DNA of 32,655 nt from NCBI GenBank assembly GCA_028282545.1, contig JANQHT010000061.1:1-32655 (forward strand), given 5' to 3'. Positions 16,532-24,391 of this stretch are shown piece by piece. Under the pieces are notes generated by a model. The model did no database searches. It had not been told where the DNA came from and worked only from the letters and a program-made list of their open reading frames with translations. A program made the position numbers and the translations under genes. The first letter of the stretch is position 1; every line of letters starts with the position of its first letter. This stretch comes from Spirochaetales bacterium. GTDB taxonomy: Bacteria; Spirochaetota; Spirochaetia; DSM-27196; Alkalispirochaetaceae.

Positions 16532-16805
16532 CGCTGCGATTCTCAAATACCTTCAGCGCGATTGGGCGCACCGGCGGACGAACCGTCACGGTGTCGACCT
16601 CCTCTATCCCTCTGCCGGTTCGCTCGGCAACGATACGCGCGATGAGTCGCGAACAGGTGCGGCTTTGGCAAAGGCCCATTCCGGCACGGGTGCGTCGCTT
16701 CACCTCGTTCAGTGTCGCCGCGCCGGCGTCGATGGCGTTCTCAATCTCTCCAAGCGACACCTCCTCACAACGACAGACGAGGCGCTCACGCTCCCTGCTG
16801 GTCAC
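16515..16805 (-). CDS. Stand-alone BFD-type [2Fe-2S] domain subunit
   Basis: A 96-residue protein consisting essentially of one BFD-like [2Fe-2S] domain, with Cys11 and Cys13 (VCRCEEVSLGEI) and Cys46 and Cys51 (GMGLCQSRTC). The tail contains VRPPVRPI, the same end sequence found after the BFD domain of HcnB/OoxA-like flavoproteins. This suggests it is that C-terminal domain split into its own gene. The start is GTG 16805, overlapping the permease stop by 4 nt (GTGA), and it overlaps the next gene. The frame is open further upstream, but that region is antisense-like and inside the permease gene. It is an electron-transfer subunit by inference. Confidence 0.85.
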   Translation of the reverse strand: MTSRERERLVCRCEEVSLGEIENAIDAGAATLNEVKRRTRAGMGLCQSRTCSRLIARIVAERTGRGIEEVDTVTVRPPVRPIALKVFENRSDEHEG

Positions 16806-18706
16806 GCGGCAACTACCGGTTCCGTTGACATTCGTTTCCGTACCACCGAAAACGCGATCATGGCGACGGCTACAACAAGTATTCCGATGCGCCAACCGAC
16901 TTGATTTATCACGTGGGGTTTTGTCGCGAAAAACACGAGCGCGACACCGAATGCCATGACCATCGCTCGTTCCATCGGCTTCAGAGCGCGAGTCAGATAA
17001 CCGCGCATCCCGGCGGCGATAAACGTTACTGCAACGGTGATGAGTGCGATGAGCGTAATGATCTCTACAAAGGTGCCCTGCATCAACAGAGCCCGGTTGT
17101 ACACAAAAATGTATGGTATTACGAAGCCGACGATTGCAAGTCTCGCAGCTTCGAATCCGGTACCAAGTGGTTTTGATCCGGCAATTGCAGCTCCGCAATA
17201 GGCTGCAATACAAACCGGCGGCGTAACGCCGGCAAGGATTGCGTAGTAAAAGGTGAACAGGTGTGCAGGCAGCGTATCAATCCCCATTGCCATGAGTGCC
17301 GGCCCACCGATGGTAACGGCGATGATGTAGGCGGGCGTACAGGGCAGCCCCATCCCGAGCAGAAGGGAGGTAAACATAACCAGGAAGAGTGCGGGGAAGA
17401 GAAACCCGCCGGACCACGTTGATATGACCGTTGCAATCCCGAGGGCAAGGCCAGTGTATGTAACGATGCTGACGATTATTCCGGCGCCGGCACATGAGAT
17501 CGCAATCATGATCAGGTTCTGCCCGGAAAGCCTGAAAGTTTCGTACAGACGTTTCGGCGTGAGCCGCGTTTTCTTCTTCACAAAACTGAGAAGGAACGTA
17601 GCCAGGATAGCGTATACGGCCGCGATAAACGGAGAGTACCCCTCGACAAGGAGCCACACCAGCAGAACAAGCGGTATCAACTGGTACGAATCTCTCAAAA
17701 GCTGTTTCATGGAAACCTTCGACGCCTCGTCGATTCCTACGAGACCGTCCTTCATCGCGGCAAAATGAACACGAAGCACCAAGCTGACGTAGTAAAACGT
17801 CGCTCCGAGGAGTGCTGCTATGACAATCTGAAGATAGGGAATACCGGTGATTTCCGACATCACAAACGCGCCGGCTCCCATAATTGGAGGCATCAACATT
17901 CCGCCGGTAGAAGCAGCTGCTTCAACCGCACCCGCGAATTGGCTGCGATATCCCAAACGCTTCATCATGGGAATAGTAAATACCCCGGTCGCATAGACAT
18001 TGGCTGCGGCAACACCGCTGATCGAACCAAACAATCCGCTACTGATCACCGCGATCTTGGCCGGTCCGCCCGGACCGCTGCCGGCGAGTTTCTTGGCAAG
18101 GTCAGTGAAGTATTCCCCCGTATTGGTGTTCTGCATGAACGAACCGAATATGACAAAGAGTGCAACAAACGTGGCGGTGACACCTACGATCGTTCCGTAG
18201 ATGCCGGCATTGGTGATGAGGTAGTTGATCTCGATCGCGCGGGCAATTGGCATCGGTTTGTTGTAAAAGATCCCCGGCAGTAGCGGCGCCGCAAAGAGGT
18301 AGACGAAAAACACTCCCACCAGAATTGCCATCGCCGGAACGACCGCCCGCCTGAGCGCTTCAATCACCAGCGCAATGTTCAACGCACCCAGGACCATTTC
18401 GATTGGTTGAACCGGATCGAGTAGCGCGAATCTCAAGTTCAGTCGGTCGTTGGCAAGAATGATGAATAATGGCGGGAGCACCGCCAGCACCGCGAGCCCC
18501 ACGTCCAGTGCCGTGGGGCGGTCCACCGGAGATTTCCTCGTCGCCGGAAACAGTAGAAATGCCATCGGAAGCAGCACCATCAGGTGAACTCCCCGTTGTA
18601 TTCTGGGCTGATACACGCCGAATATCGCCGTGTAAAGGTGAAAAAGCGCAATGGCCGTGAGGCAGATACTGATTGGCCATTTTGCCCAACCCTTGATTTC
18701 ACGCAT
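16802..18706 (-). CDS. TRAP transporter fused permease (DctQM fusion, TAXI type)
   Basis: A 634-residue polytopic protein combining the small and large TRAP permease domains. The N-terminal part has about 4-5 membrane segments. The central and C-terminal DctM-like part has GLFGSISGVAAANVYATGVFTIPMMKR, AAASTGGMLMPPIMGAGAFVM, LLGMGLPCTPAYI and TPPVCIAAY. These are typical of the 4TM/12TM fused permeases that pair with TAXI binding proteins. ATG 18706 has AGGAG 8 nt upstream; the open extension to 18766 is intergenic. It follows the TAXI binding-protein gene after a 96-nt gap containing a strong hairpin, and is coupled to the BFD subunit downstream. It would import the substrate of the adjacent dehydrogenase. 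Confidence 0.93.
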   Translation of the reverse strand: MREIKGWAKWPISICLTAIALFHLYTAIFGVYQPRIQRGVHLMVLLPMAFLLFPATRKSPVDRPTALDVGLAVLAVLPPLFIILANDRLNLRFALLDPVQPIEMVLGALNIALVIEALRRAVVPAMAILVGVFFVYLFAAPLLPGIFYNKPMPIARAIEINYLITNAGIYGTIVGVTATFVALFVIFGSFMQNTNTGEYFTDLAKKLAGSGPGGPAKIAVISSGLFGSISGVAAANVYATGVFTIPMMKRLGYRSQFAGAVEAAASTGGMLMPPIMGAGAFVMSEITGIPYLQIVIAALLGATFYYVSLVLRVHFAAMKDGLVGIDEASKVSMKQLLRDSYQLIPLVLLVWLLVEGYSPFIAAVYAILATFLLSFVKKKTRLTPKRLYETFRLSGQNLIMIAISCAGAGIIVSIVTYTGLALGIATVISTWSGGFLFPALFLVMFTSLLLGMGLPCTPAYIIAVTIGGPALMAMGIDTLPAHLFTFYYAILAGVTPPVCIAAYCGAAIAGSKPLGTGFEAARLAIVGFVIPYIFVYNRALLMQGTFVEIITLIALITVAVTFIAAGMRGYLTRALKPMERAMVMAFGVALVFFATKPHVINQVGWRIGILVVAVAMIAFSVVRKRMSTEPVVAA

Positions 18707-18737
18707 TTGACACGCTCCTGATAGCTGGTTTCGAAAC

Positions 18738-18764
18738 GGGCTCGATCCGCACGGGATCGAGCCC
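18738..18764 (-). promoter_or_regulatory. Strong intergenic hairpin between binding-protein and permease genes
   Basis: A perfect 11-bp stem (18738-18748 with 18754-18764) and 5-nt loop lie in the 96-nt gap after the TAXI binding-protein stop. No T-run follows on the minus strand, so it more likely protects the upstream mRNA from decay or pauses transcription than terminates it. This position is typical of operons that make binding protein in excess. Confidence 0.7.
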
Positions 18765-18802
18765 AAAACGATTCACGCCGTCGACGATGCTGGAAGTCAG
18801 TG

Positions 18803-19852
18803 TTAGTCGAGCAGGCCCGCCTCACGATAATATTGCTCCGCGCCCGGATGCAACGGAACGACGGTGTACGGTGCGCTTTCCGGCGAGAAGTACTTCGCGA
18901 AACTCGGGCTCAACGCCTGGACCTCTTCGATGTTTTCGATGAGCGTCTTAACGAAGAGATACGCCACATTGTCGGGCAAACTGGGCCCGGCATTTATGCC
19001 CGTCGAGTGGCCAATCGCCTGGACGTCGTTGTCGATACCGGCGTACGTTCCACCCGGGATAAAGGAGACGCCGCTGTCAAGACTCACGGTTCCAAACGTG
19101 TCAGACAGGAACTCTATCGCATCGTCACTCATGGACAGAAGCGTGGAATCTCGACTGATCGCCATCTCCGTCATCGCTGCACCGGGAAGGCCGAGCGCTG
19201 CAATTACGTAATCGACGTGTCGATCCTTGTAGAGGTTCACCATGTCACCGTAGACGGCGTAGGTAACCCGACCCCCGGCCGCTTCGATCGCGTCGAACGA
19301 CAAGCCGTAGTAATCAAGGAGAAAGCCGGTCATCGTGTTCCCGGAGGTACCGGCCATCGGAGCGGCAACTTTGACCGCCTCGCCGGCTTTGATCTTGTCG
19401 ACGAACTGTTCAAACGTCGAAATACCGGTCGATTCTGCCGCGAGGTAATGGTAATAGTCGACCGAGAATCCGCCCGCGAGACCCGAAAAGTTGGAGTATT
19501 CGCGATCAAAGAGCGGCCCGGTTCCAGCGTACGCCGCCTTGTCGATGAAGCTAACGCCCCACCCGATTTCCATCTGATCCGCCGCGAGTTTCAACGGGTT
19601 TTCCATGCCGCCGCCGGGAATAACTTTGATCGTAACAGAGGGCTCAGACTCGGTCACCATCGCCGCCATGCCACCGGCGGTCGTGTACCAGCCACCACCC
19701 ATTCCACCGGCAGTCCAGGTATACGTTGCCGCTTCGATTGGGTCGCCAACTCCGCCGGCCGAACCGCCCACCTCCGTTTGCCCTGTGGCAAACGCAAACG
19801 ATGCAACCGGGAGCAGCACGACCGCAGCAGCCAATGTACGTAGTTTCTTCAT
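18803..19852 (-). CDS. TAXI-family TRAP solute-binding protein
   Basis: A 349-residue secreted binding protein of the TAXI family (TRAP-associated extracytoplasmic). A Sec signal peptide (MKKLRTLAAAVVLLPVASFAFATG) is followed by TYTWTAGGMGGGWYTTAGGMA, the glycine-rich TAXI start. Later blocks include IPGGGMENPLKLAADQMEIGW and VKVAAPMAGTSGNTMTGFLLDYYG. ATG 19852 has GGGGAGG 5 nt upstream. It heads the six-gene operon running to 14564 and sits 46 nt downstream of a regulon operator and its promoter. TAXI proteins bind amino acids or small carboxylates in known cases; the ligand here is not readable. Confidence 0.92.
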   Translation of the reverse strand: MKKLRTLAAAVVLLPVASFAFATGQTEVGGSAGGVGDPIEAATYTWTAGGMGGGWYTTAGGMAAMVTESEPSVTIKVIPGGGMENPLKLAADQMEIGWGVSFIDKAAYAGTGPLFDREYSNFSGLAGGFSVDYYHYLAAESTGISTFEQFVDKIKAGEAVKVAAPMAGTSGNTMTGFLLDYYGLSFDAIEAAGGRVTYAVYGDMVNLYKDRHVDYVIAALGLPGAAMTEMAISRDSTLLSMSDDAIEFLSDTFGTVSLDSGVSFIPGGTYAGIDNDVQAIGHSTGINAGPSLPDNVAYLFVKTLIENIEEVQALSPSFAKYFSPESAPYTVVPLHPGAEQYYREAGLLD

Positions 19853-19898
19853 TTTGACCTCCCCAAGGGTTTCCCAGACGTATCGTCCGAGGTTAACT

Positions 19899-19919
19899 AC
19901 TACTCATCTCATGAGTAGT
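19899..19919. promoter_or_regulatory. Regulon operator 1 (TAXI-TRAP/dehydrogenase operon)
   Basis: Exact copy of the shared operator: ACTACTCAT, CTC, ATGAGTAGT. It lies between the -10 box of the operon promoter (19926-19931) and the binding-protein gene, so a bound protein would block transcription. Confidence 0.85.
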
Positions 19920-19925
19920 TAAAAG

Positions 19926-19953
19926 ATTGTATCACACTTCCGGGACTTTGCAA
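19926..19953 (-). promoter_or_regulatory. Sigma70-type promoter of the TAXI-TRAP operon
   Basis: On the minus strand TTGCAA (19948-19953) and TACAAT (19926-19931) are separated by 16 nt. The promoter overlaps the last codons of the upstream oxidase gene, whose stop is at 19932. Confidence 0.7.
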
Positions 19954-21137
19954 GTTGTTTTTCCGCAAAATCGTTCCGGCGAAAGTTCCACGAGATCGCC
20001 TGTGGTCGGTTTGCCGCACACCAAGTCGGAGAGCTTCCTCCCGGTAATCGGTGCGAGCGCAATTCCATCTCCTTCGTGTCCAGTCGCCACGAAAACTCCC
20101 GGCAACCGCGGCCATTCGCCGAGGATCATTTTCCCGTCGACACTTGCCGGTCGCAACCCTGCAATGTGCCGAATAATGTGAACGTGCTTCATGATCGGGA
20201 CGTTCCGAACGAGTTGCTCACTCAGAATGCGCATCGCAGTCTGTGATCTAATCCGCTTGTCAAACGTTGCGGGTTCGCGGGTACTCCCGACAAGGTAGTT
20301 GCCGTCCGTTGTCCGCGTAAATGAGAATCCGAGTCCTAACTTGGCCTCGTCCGAATCATCAGGTACATCCGAAAGGTCGGGCCGCAGCTTGGTAACCATG
20401 TATGACGCCGTCCAGAGATTCGTCTGTCCTACCGGGGGTGTCTTTTCCGTAATGAGCAATTGCCCGCGTTTCGGCGAAATGGGGATATCGACCCCCAGGA
20501 GGTCCCCGATTCGTCCCGACCACGCTCCGGCGGCCACAACGATCGTTTCTGATTCAATCAGACGTCCACTTGCAAGCGTCACGCACCATCCTCCAGTCGC
20601 CGATTGGTCGATCGCCGTTACGCCGTCATGGTAGACCGCTTCCATGCCCAACCGACTCCCAGCGTCCAAAAACCCTTGCATCACGTGGAACGGATCGACC
20701 TGGGCGTCCTCCGGAGAGTACGTTGACGCCACAAATCGATCGCTGATGTGCGGCTGCCGTCGGGCGACCTCTTGCTTGCCGATCACCGTCACATCGAGAC
20801 CATTCGCCCTCTGTTCCTCCGCAAAACCGGCCACGATTTCGAGTTCATTGTCATTCTGGATCAGGATCATTCCGCCGAGTTGCATAAAACCGAGATCCCG
20901 CCCGAGTTCCTTGCCCAACGACCGGTAGATCTCCAGACTCTCCAAGGCGAATTGTAGCGTAATCCCCGGCTTTTTCGACTGAAGGAGAATCATGTCGTCG
21001 CACGCACCGGATGCACCACCACCAAACTCGCCCCTGTCAACGACAAGCGTCTTCTTCCCGCAGAGACTCAAGTGATATCCGCACGACAGACCGATGATGC
21101 CTCCGCCGATTACGACGCTGTTGTACCCACTCGCCAT
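19932..21137 (-). CDS. FAD-dependent amino/imino acid oxidoreductase (DAO family, HcnC/OoxB-like)
   Basis: A 401-residue flavoprotein of the D-amino-acid oxidase/glycine oxidase/sarcosine oxidase-beta fold. The FAD motif is VVIGGGIIGLSCGYHLS (8-24). The segment GGGASGACDDMILLQSKKPG follows, with a substrate-domain region in the middle, and the C-terminal HIAGLRPASVDGKMILGEWP...VATGHEGDGIALAPITG is the second FAD-binding block. It would oxidise a C-N bond of an amino or imino acid and pass electrons to the HcnB-like flavoprotein encoded downstream. ATG 21137 has GGGGAG 7 nt upstream. Its own promoter and operator lie 55-115 nt upstream. It is co-directional with the TAXI-TRAP operon, which has a separate promoter inside its 3' end. 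The exact substrate cannot be inferred. Confidence 0.87.
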   Translation of the reverse strand: MASGYNSVVIGGGIIGLSCGYHLSLCGKKTLVVDRGEFGGGASGACDDMILLQSKKPGITLQFALESLEIYRSLGKELGRDLGFMQLGGMILIQNDNELEIVAGFAEEQRANGLDVTVIGKQEVARRQPHISDRFVASTYSPEDAQVDPFHVMQGFLDAGSRLGMEAVYHDGVTAIDQSATGGWCVTLASGRLIESETIVVAAGAWSGRIGDLLGVDIPISPKRGQLLITEKTPPVGQTNLWTASYMVTKLRPDLSDVPDDSDEAKLGLGFSFTRTTDGNYLVGSTREPATFDKRIRSQTAMRILSEQLVRNVPIMKHVHIIRHIAGLRPASVDGKMILGEWPRLPGVFVATGHEGDGIALAPITGRKLSDLVCGKPTTGDLVELSPERFCGKTTCKVPEV

Positions 21138-21191
21138 CGATCAACTCCCCGTAAATCCAGGTATATGCGAGGCACACCCTGTACCACGACA

Positions 21192-21220
21192 TATAACTAC
21201 TCATTAGATGAGTAGTTATA
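21192..21220. promoter_or_regulatory. Regulon operator 2 (flavin oxidase gene)
   Basis: The most extended copy: perfect 13-bp arms (21192-21204 and 21208-21220) around TAG. The 21-bp core ACTACTCAT/ATGAGTAGT is at 21196-21216. It lies 3-4 nt downstream of the -10 box at 21224. Confidence 0.87.
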
Positions 21221-21223
21221 ACT

Positions 21224-21251
21224 ATTGTACCACGAGTTCGGTCTATGTCAA
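21224..21251 (-). promoter_or_regulatory. Sigma70 promoter of the flavin oxidase gene
   Basis: TTGACA (21246-21251), a 16-nt spacer and TACAAT preceded by TGG (21224-21229) on the minus strand form a near-consensus promoter with an extended -10. Confidence 0.78.
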
Positions 21252-21267
21252 CTTTGAAACGGGAGCC

Positions 21268-22488
21268 CTACACGTCGAATCGACTTCTGATTGCGTTGAT
21301 GACGGAGGTCGCGTCCGTGTCGTTGATGACACAACCAATCTTCGTCTCAGACGTTGAAACCGCCAACGGCTCAACCCCCAGATCAGCGAGAACCGCGAAT
21401 ACCGAAGCCGCAACACCCGACTGCAATTCCATACCGATACCTTCAACTACAATTTTGGTCAGGCCCCTGGTCAACGTCGCGCCGTCTATTTCCTCTTTGT
21501 CTGAGAGACGTTGGAGGAGCGTATCGGCGATATCCGCATCCGACTCACGGAGGGTAAACGATAGACTGATCGAGTTCTTCCCCACGGACGTTTGGCTGAT
21601 CATGTCTAGGCTGATGCCCTCATCGGCAAAGGCTTGGAACAGGTCAAAGGCGATTGCCGGTTTTGCCGGGAGCGATGGGATCGAAATCAACGCTTCATCG
21701 CCCGTGTACAGACGCGTTACGGCGGTAGATTCAGCGACCAGGTCGTCCATACCGTACAACCCGGGCTTCTTCGACCGAACGTACTCTGCTGCCTTTAATG
21801 CGCCAACGGCAAACAACGACCTCGAGTATGCCTTGTGGGAGAGCTCGATGAGTTCGTTGTTGCCCGCGAAAACAACGTCGTGCTCTCCAACGATCGTCCC
21901 GCCACGAACCGCGTGGACACCGATCTGGGAGTCCGTGCGACGTTGTTCTTTCCCTTCTCGACCGTGGACGATTGTGCGCGGCGCGTCGATCGAGTCCCGT
22001 AGTGCTTCCGCGAGCACCAGCGCGGTACCGCTCGGTGCGTCCTGTTTCATTCGGTGGTGTCGCTCGATGATTTCGACGTCAAAGGATTGGCCCAGAACCG
22101 TAGCCGTCTGTTTCACCAACAGCTTGAGAAGGTTGATACCCAGCGACATGTTCGCAGCGCGCAGAATCGGTACACGTTCCGCGCCGCGCTGCAATTGCTC
22201 CAGGTGCCCGGGATCAAGGCCGGTTGTCGCCACAACCATTCCCCACCGCCGTGACACCGCCTCGTCAACGAGCGCCGGTATCCCAGCGGGACTGGAAAAG
22301 TCAACCACGACGTCTGCCGATTCGACCACGTCGGCTGCCGAAGTGTAGACTGGATATCCGGGCGCAGAATCACCGGAATCGTTCGGATCGATCCCTGCGA
22401 CCACTTCGAATGCACCGTCCTGCTCCGCGTGATCGCTGAGGACGCGACCCATCCGCCCTTTGCAACCGTTGATTATCAATCGCGTCAT
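21268..22488 (-). CDS. DapB fused to two aspartokinase-type ACT domains
   Basis: A 406-residue fusion. Residues 1-250 are a complete 4-hydroxy-tetrahydrodipicolinate reductase: NGCKGRMGR (7-15), VVATTG, the intact catalytic pair His144-His145 with Lys148 (ERHHRMKQDAPSGTA), and the normal DapB ending KKPGLYGMDDLV. Residues about 255-406 are a pair of ACT domains like the regulatory half of aspartokinase: ISIPSLPAKPAIAFDLFQAF...GISLDMISQ, then VEGIGMELQSGVAASVFAVL and STSETKIGCVI. No kinase domain is present. ATG 22488 has GGGGGA just upstream; the ORF extension to 22506 is short. It follows dapA by 76 nt and shares its operator. The ACT pair probably binds lysine or a related amino acid and modulates the reductase, or pairs with a separate kinase. 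Both ideas are inference. Confidence 0.9.
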   Translation of the reverse strand: MTRLIINGCKGRMGRVLSDHAEQDGAFEVVAGIDPNDSGDSAPGYPVYTSAADVVESADVVVDFSSPAGIPALVDEAVSRRWGMVVATTGLDPGHLEQLQRGAERVPILRAANMSLGINLLKLLVKQTATVLGQSFDVEIIERHHRMKQDAPSGTALVLAEALRDSIDAPRTIVHGREGKEQRRTDSQIGVHAVRGGTIVGEHDVVFAGNNELIELSHKAYSRSLFAVGALKAAEYVRSKKPGLYGMDDLVAESTAVTRLYTGDEALISIPSLPAKPAIAFDLFQAFADEGISLDMISQTSVGKNSISLSFTLRESDADIADTLLQRLSDKEEIDGATLTRGLTKIVVEGIGMELQSGVAASVFAVLADLGVEPLAVSTSETKIGCVINDTDATSVINAIRSRFDV

Positions 22489-22564
22489 CGTTCCCCCATG
22501 ATCCATCTAACCACGCGGGCAACAACGACGCAACAGCTACGGAAGGAAACTGTCCAGCCCGCGT

Positions 22565-23452
22565 CTATGCCATGGCGGCATCGCCGGATAGTTCTTCAAC
22601 AACACCGGCCAACCGTGCCCTCAAATCCGGTGAGATGGGAACCAGCGGCAAACGGTAGTACTCACCCGTGCCAAACCTCATCGCCATCGCCGCTTTCAGT
22701 GGAATCGGATTGGTCTCTTCAAAAAGCAGCCGAATGATCGGTTGGAGCGCGAAATGGATATACCGCGCCTCACCCCATTCCCCGGCACGACAAAGCCGAA
22801 CCATTCGGACAACATGCTTTGGAAAGATGTTGCTGAGTACGGAAATCACACCTTCGGCGCCCAATGCCATCATCGGAAAGGTCAGCCCATCTTCACCCGA
22901 CAGCACGGAAAAGCCTTCCGGCCTTCGAGATACGATGTCGCTGGTTTCAGATACATTGCCGCCGGCATCCTTCAACGTCGTGATGCGTTCGTGTTTGGAT
23001 AGATCCAGAATGGTAGCAGTGGAAATGCCAACCCCGGACCGAATTGGAACGTTGTACACAACCAACGGTATATCCACCGTGTCCGCGATTTCCATGAAGT
23101 GCCGGAAGAGGCCCGCTTGCGTCGGTTTGTTGTAGTACGGAACAACCTGCATTGTAGCATCGACACCCAGGCGGCGAGCCGCTTGCGCCTTTCGAATTGC
23201 CTCACAGGTCGAATTGGATCCGGCTCCAACGATGACCGGCACCCGGCCGTTGGCCCAACGGACAACGGCCGACGTTATGTCGTGGCATTCCTCTGCACTG
23301 AGGGTCGGTGATTCGCCGGTCGTTCCAACGGGGACGAGGCCGTCAACACCCGCTTCAATCTGAGTCTGTACGAGTCTTTCAAAATGATCCCAGTCAATCC
23401 GCCCCTTCTGGTCAAATGGTGTAGCCAGTGCGGTAAAGACACCTGCGAACAT
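22565..23452 (-). CDS. dapA: 4-hydroxy-tetrahydrodipicolinate synthase
   Basis: Condenses pyruvate with L-aspartate semialdehyde. The 295-residue product has all the canonical residues: GTTGESPTL (43-51), Tyr133 and Arg138 in VVYNVPIRSG, and Schiff-base Lys161 in ITTLKDAGGN. It is a genuine DapA by motif, unlike the altered superfamily member at 2904. ATG 23452 has GGGAGG 5 nt upstream; the open extension to 23479 reaches the operator region. The operator (23485-23505) and promoter (23506-23533) lie immediately upstream. It is followed by the DapB-ACT gene, so both are co-regulated. Confidence 0.93.
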   Translation of the reverse strand: MFAGVFTALATPFDQKGRIDWDHFERLVQTQIEAGVDGLVPVGTTGESPTLSAEECHDITSAVVRWANGRVPVIVGAGSNSTCEAIRKAQAARRLGVDATMQVVPYYNKPTQAGLFRHFMEIADTVDIPLVVYNVPIRSGVGISTATILDLSKHERITTLKDAGGNVSETSDIVSRRPEGFSVLSGEDGLTFPMMALGAEGVISVLSNIFPKHVVRMVRLCRAGEWGEARYIHFALQPIIRLLFEETNPIPLKAAMAMRFGTGEYYRLPLVPISPDLRARLAGVVEELSGDAAMA

Positions 23453-23484
23453 ACAAACCTCCCGGAATACGATGGTCATTTATT

Positions 23485-23505
23485 ACTACTCTTCTGATGA
23501 GTAGT
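23485..23505. promoter_or_regulatory. Regulon operator 3 (dapA-dapB-ACT)
   Basis: Shared operator with one mismatch in one arm: ACTACTCTT, CTG, ATGAGTAGT. It directly abuts the -10 box of the dapA promoter and lies 33 nt before the dapA start codon. Confidence 0.85.
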
Positions 23506-23533
23506 ATTGTACCACGTTCAAGGGTGGAGTCAA
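23506..23533 (-). promoter_or_regulatory. Sigma70 promoter of dapA
   Basis: TTGACT (23528-23533), 16 nt, then TACAAT (23506-23511) preceded by TGG on the minus strand. The arrangement is the same as in front of the flavin oxidase gene. Confidence 0.78.
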
Positions 23534-23567
23534 GGGGGCAATTCCGCAAATTCCTCAAGACACTCCG

Positions 23568-23596
23568 TGGACGCCTCACGATTTCCAGCGTACTAT
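23568..23596 (+). promoter_or_regulatory. Candidate promoter of the FCD regulator gene
   Basis: TGGACG (23568-23573), a 17-nt spacer and TACTAT (23591-23596) on the plus strand, about 44 nt before the regulator start codon. The match is weaker than for the four regulon promoters. Confidence 0.45.
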
Positions 23597-23610
23597 GGAG
23601 ATCGAACCAA

Positions 23611-23631
23611 ACTTTTCATCACATGAGTAGG
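23611..23631. promoter_or_regulatory. Regulon operator 4 (autoregulatory site at the regulator gene)
   Basis: A degenerate copy: ACTTTTCAT, CAC, ATGAGTAGG. Its right arm overlaps the AGGAG Shine-Dalgarno of the regulator gene at 23629-23633. It is the weakest of the five sites, as often seen for an autoregulated repressor. Confidence 0.65.
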
Positions 23632-23639
23632 AGTCGACG

Positions 23640-24380
23640 ATGGATTCACCGATCAGCGAGCGCGCCCTCGCGGTTCTCGAAATCATTGGTCGAGCCAGTG
23701 ACCCCGTCGGGTCGTGGCACGTAAAGGATGAACTCGAGACGTATGACATAGACGTCAGTTCGGCGACGGTTGGTCGGTTGCTGAATCAACTCGAAAACCG
23801 AGGTTTCCTCACAAAACACAGTATTCGCGGGCGAACGCTCACGGAAGCGGGCAGAGCCGCAATAAAAAGGGCCTACAACAACCAGAACATCGAGGCACAC
23901 AAACGCAAACTCAACGACTTGATCAATAGCAACGTTCTAAGAAAATTCCTCATGGCTCTGGAAGCGCGGCAGGCGATCGAAAGGGCGACATCCCGTCTGG
24001 CGGCGGAGCGGATTACCGAAGAACAACTCCAGCACCTGCGGGATACTATCGATCACCAGCGAAAACACCACGAACAGGGCAAGAGCATTGCGACCGATGA
24101 TATCGAGTTTCATAAGACGATTGCGGAAGCCTCCGGGAACGAGGCGCTTGCATCCCTATACGTCATCCTGTCGATGCTGGGGCAGCAATCGGAGCTGTTT
24201 GAGCACCTTCGAAGCAAGGTCCACCCCTCCCTCATGACGGCACATGTCAATGTGCTGCGCGCCATCGAGGCACGCGATCCGGACCGCGCCGAGCACGCGA
24301 TGGAGCAACACCTCGAGCAACTCAAGCAGGACGTGAAAACGTATTGGGATCGATTTTACGGACCGACCCAACCCTCCTAA
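23640..24380 (+). CDS. Chimeric regulator: NrpR/RNase R-type winged helix plus FCD domain
   Basis: A 246-residue regulator and the likely owner of the five palindromes around it. Residues about 6-75 form a winged helix of the NrpR/RNase R N-terminal type (ILEIIGRASDPVGSWHVKDELETYDIDVSSATVGRLLNQLENRG...GRTLTEAG; shorter pieces diagnostic), not the GntR helix normally attached to this effector domain. Residues about 97-235 are an FCD domain, with predicted metal/ligand residues Asp154 and His158 (DIEFHKTIAEASGN), His202 and His224. ATG 23640 has AGGAG 6 nt upstream. It is divergent from dapA and convergent with pckA, 11 nt from its end. FCD domains usually bind small organic acids. Repression is suggested because the sites lie just downstream of the -10 boxes. 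Confidence 0.87.
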   Translation: MDSPISERALAVLEIIGRASDPVGSWHVKDELETYDIDVSSATVGRLLNQLENRGFLTKHSIRGRTLTEAGRAAIKRAYNNQNIEAHKRKLNDLINSNVLRKFLMALEARQAIERATSRLAAERITEEQLQHLRDTIDHQRKHHEQGKSIATDDIEFHKTIAEASGNEALASLYVILSMLGQQSELFEHLRSKVHPSLMTAHVNVLRAIEARDPDRAEHAMEQHLEQLKQDVKTYWDRFYGPTQPS

Positions 24381-24391
24381 GGTATCCGCAG

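Noticed and set aside
18800-19843. 347-codon plus-strand open frame opposite the TAXI binding protein
   Set aside because: Antisense shadow; the minus-strand product has a signal peptide, family motifs and a strong ribosome-binding site, while this one has none.
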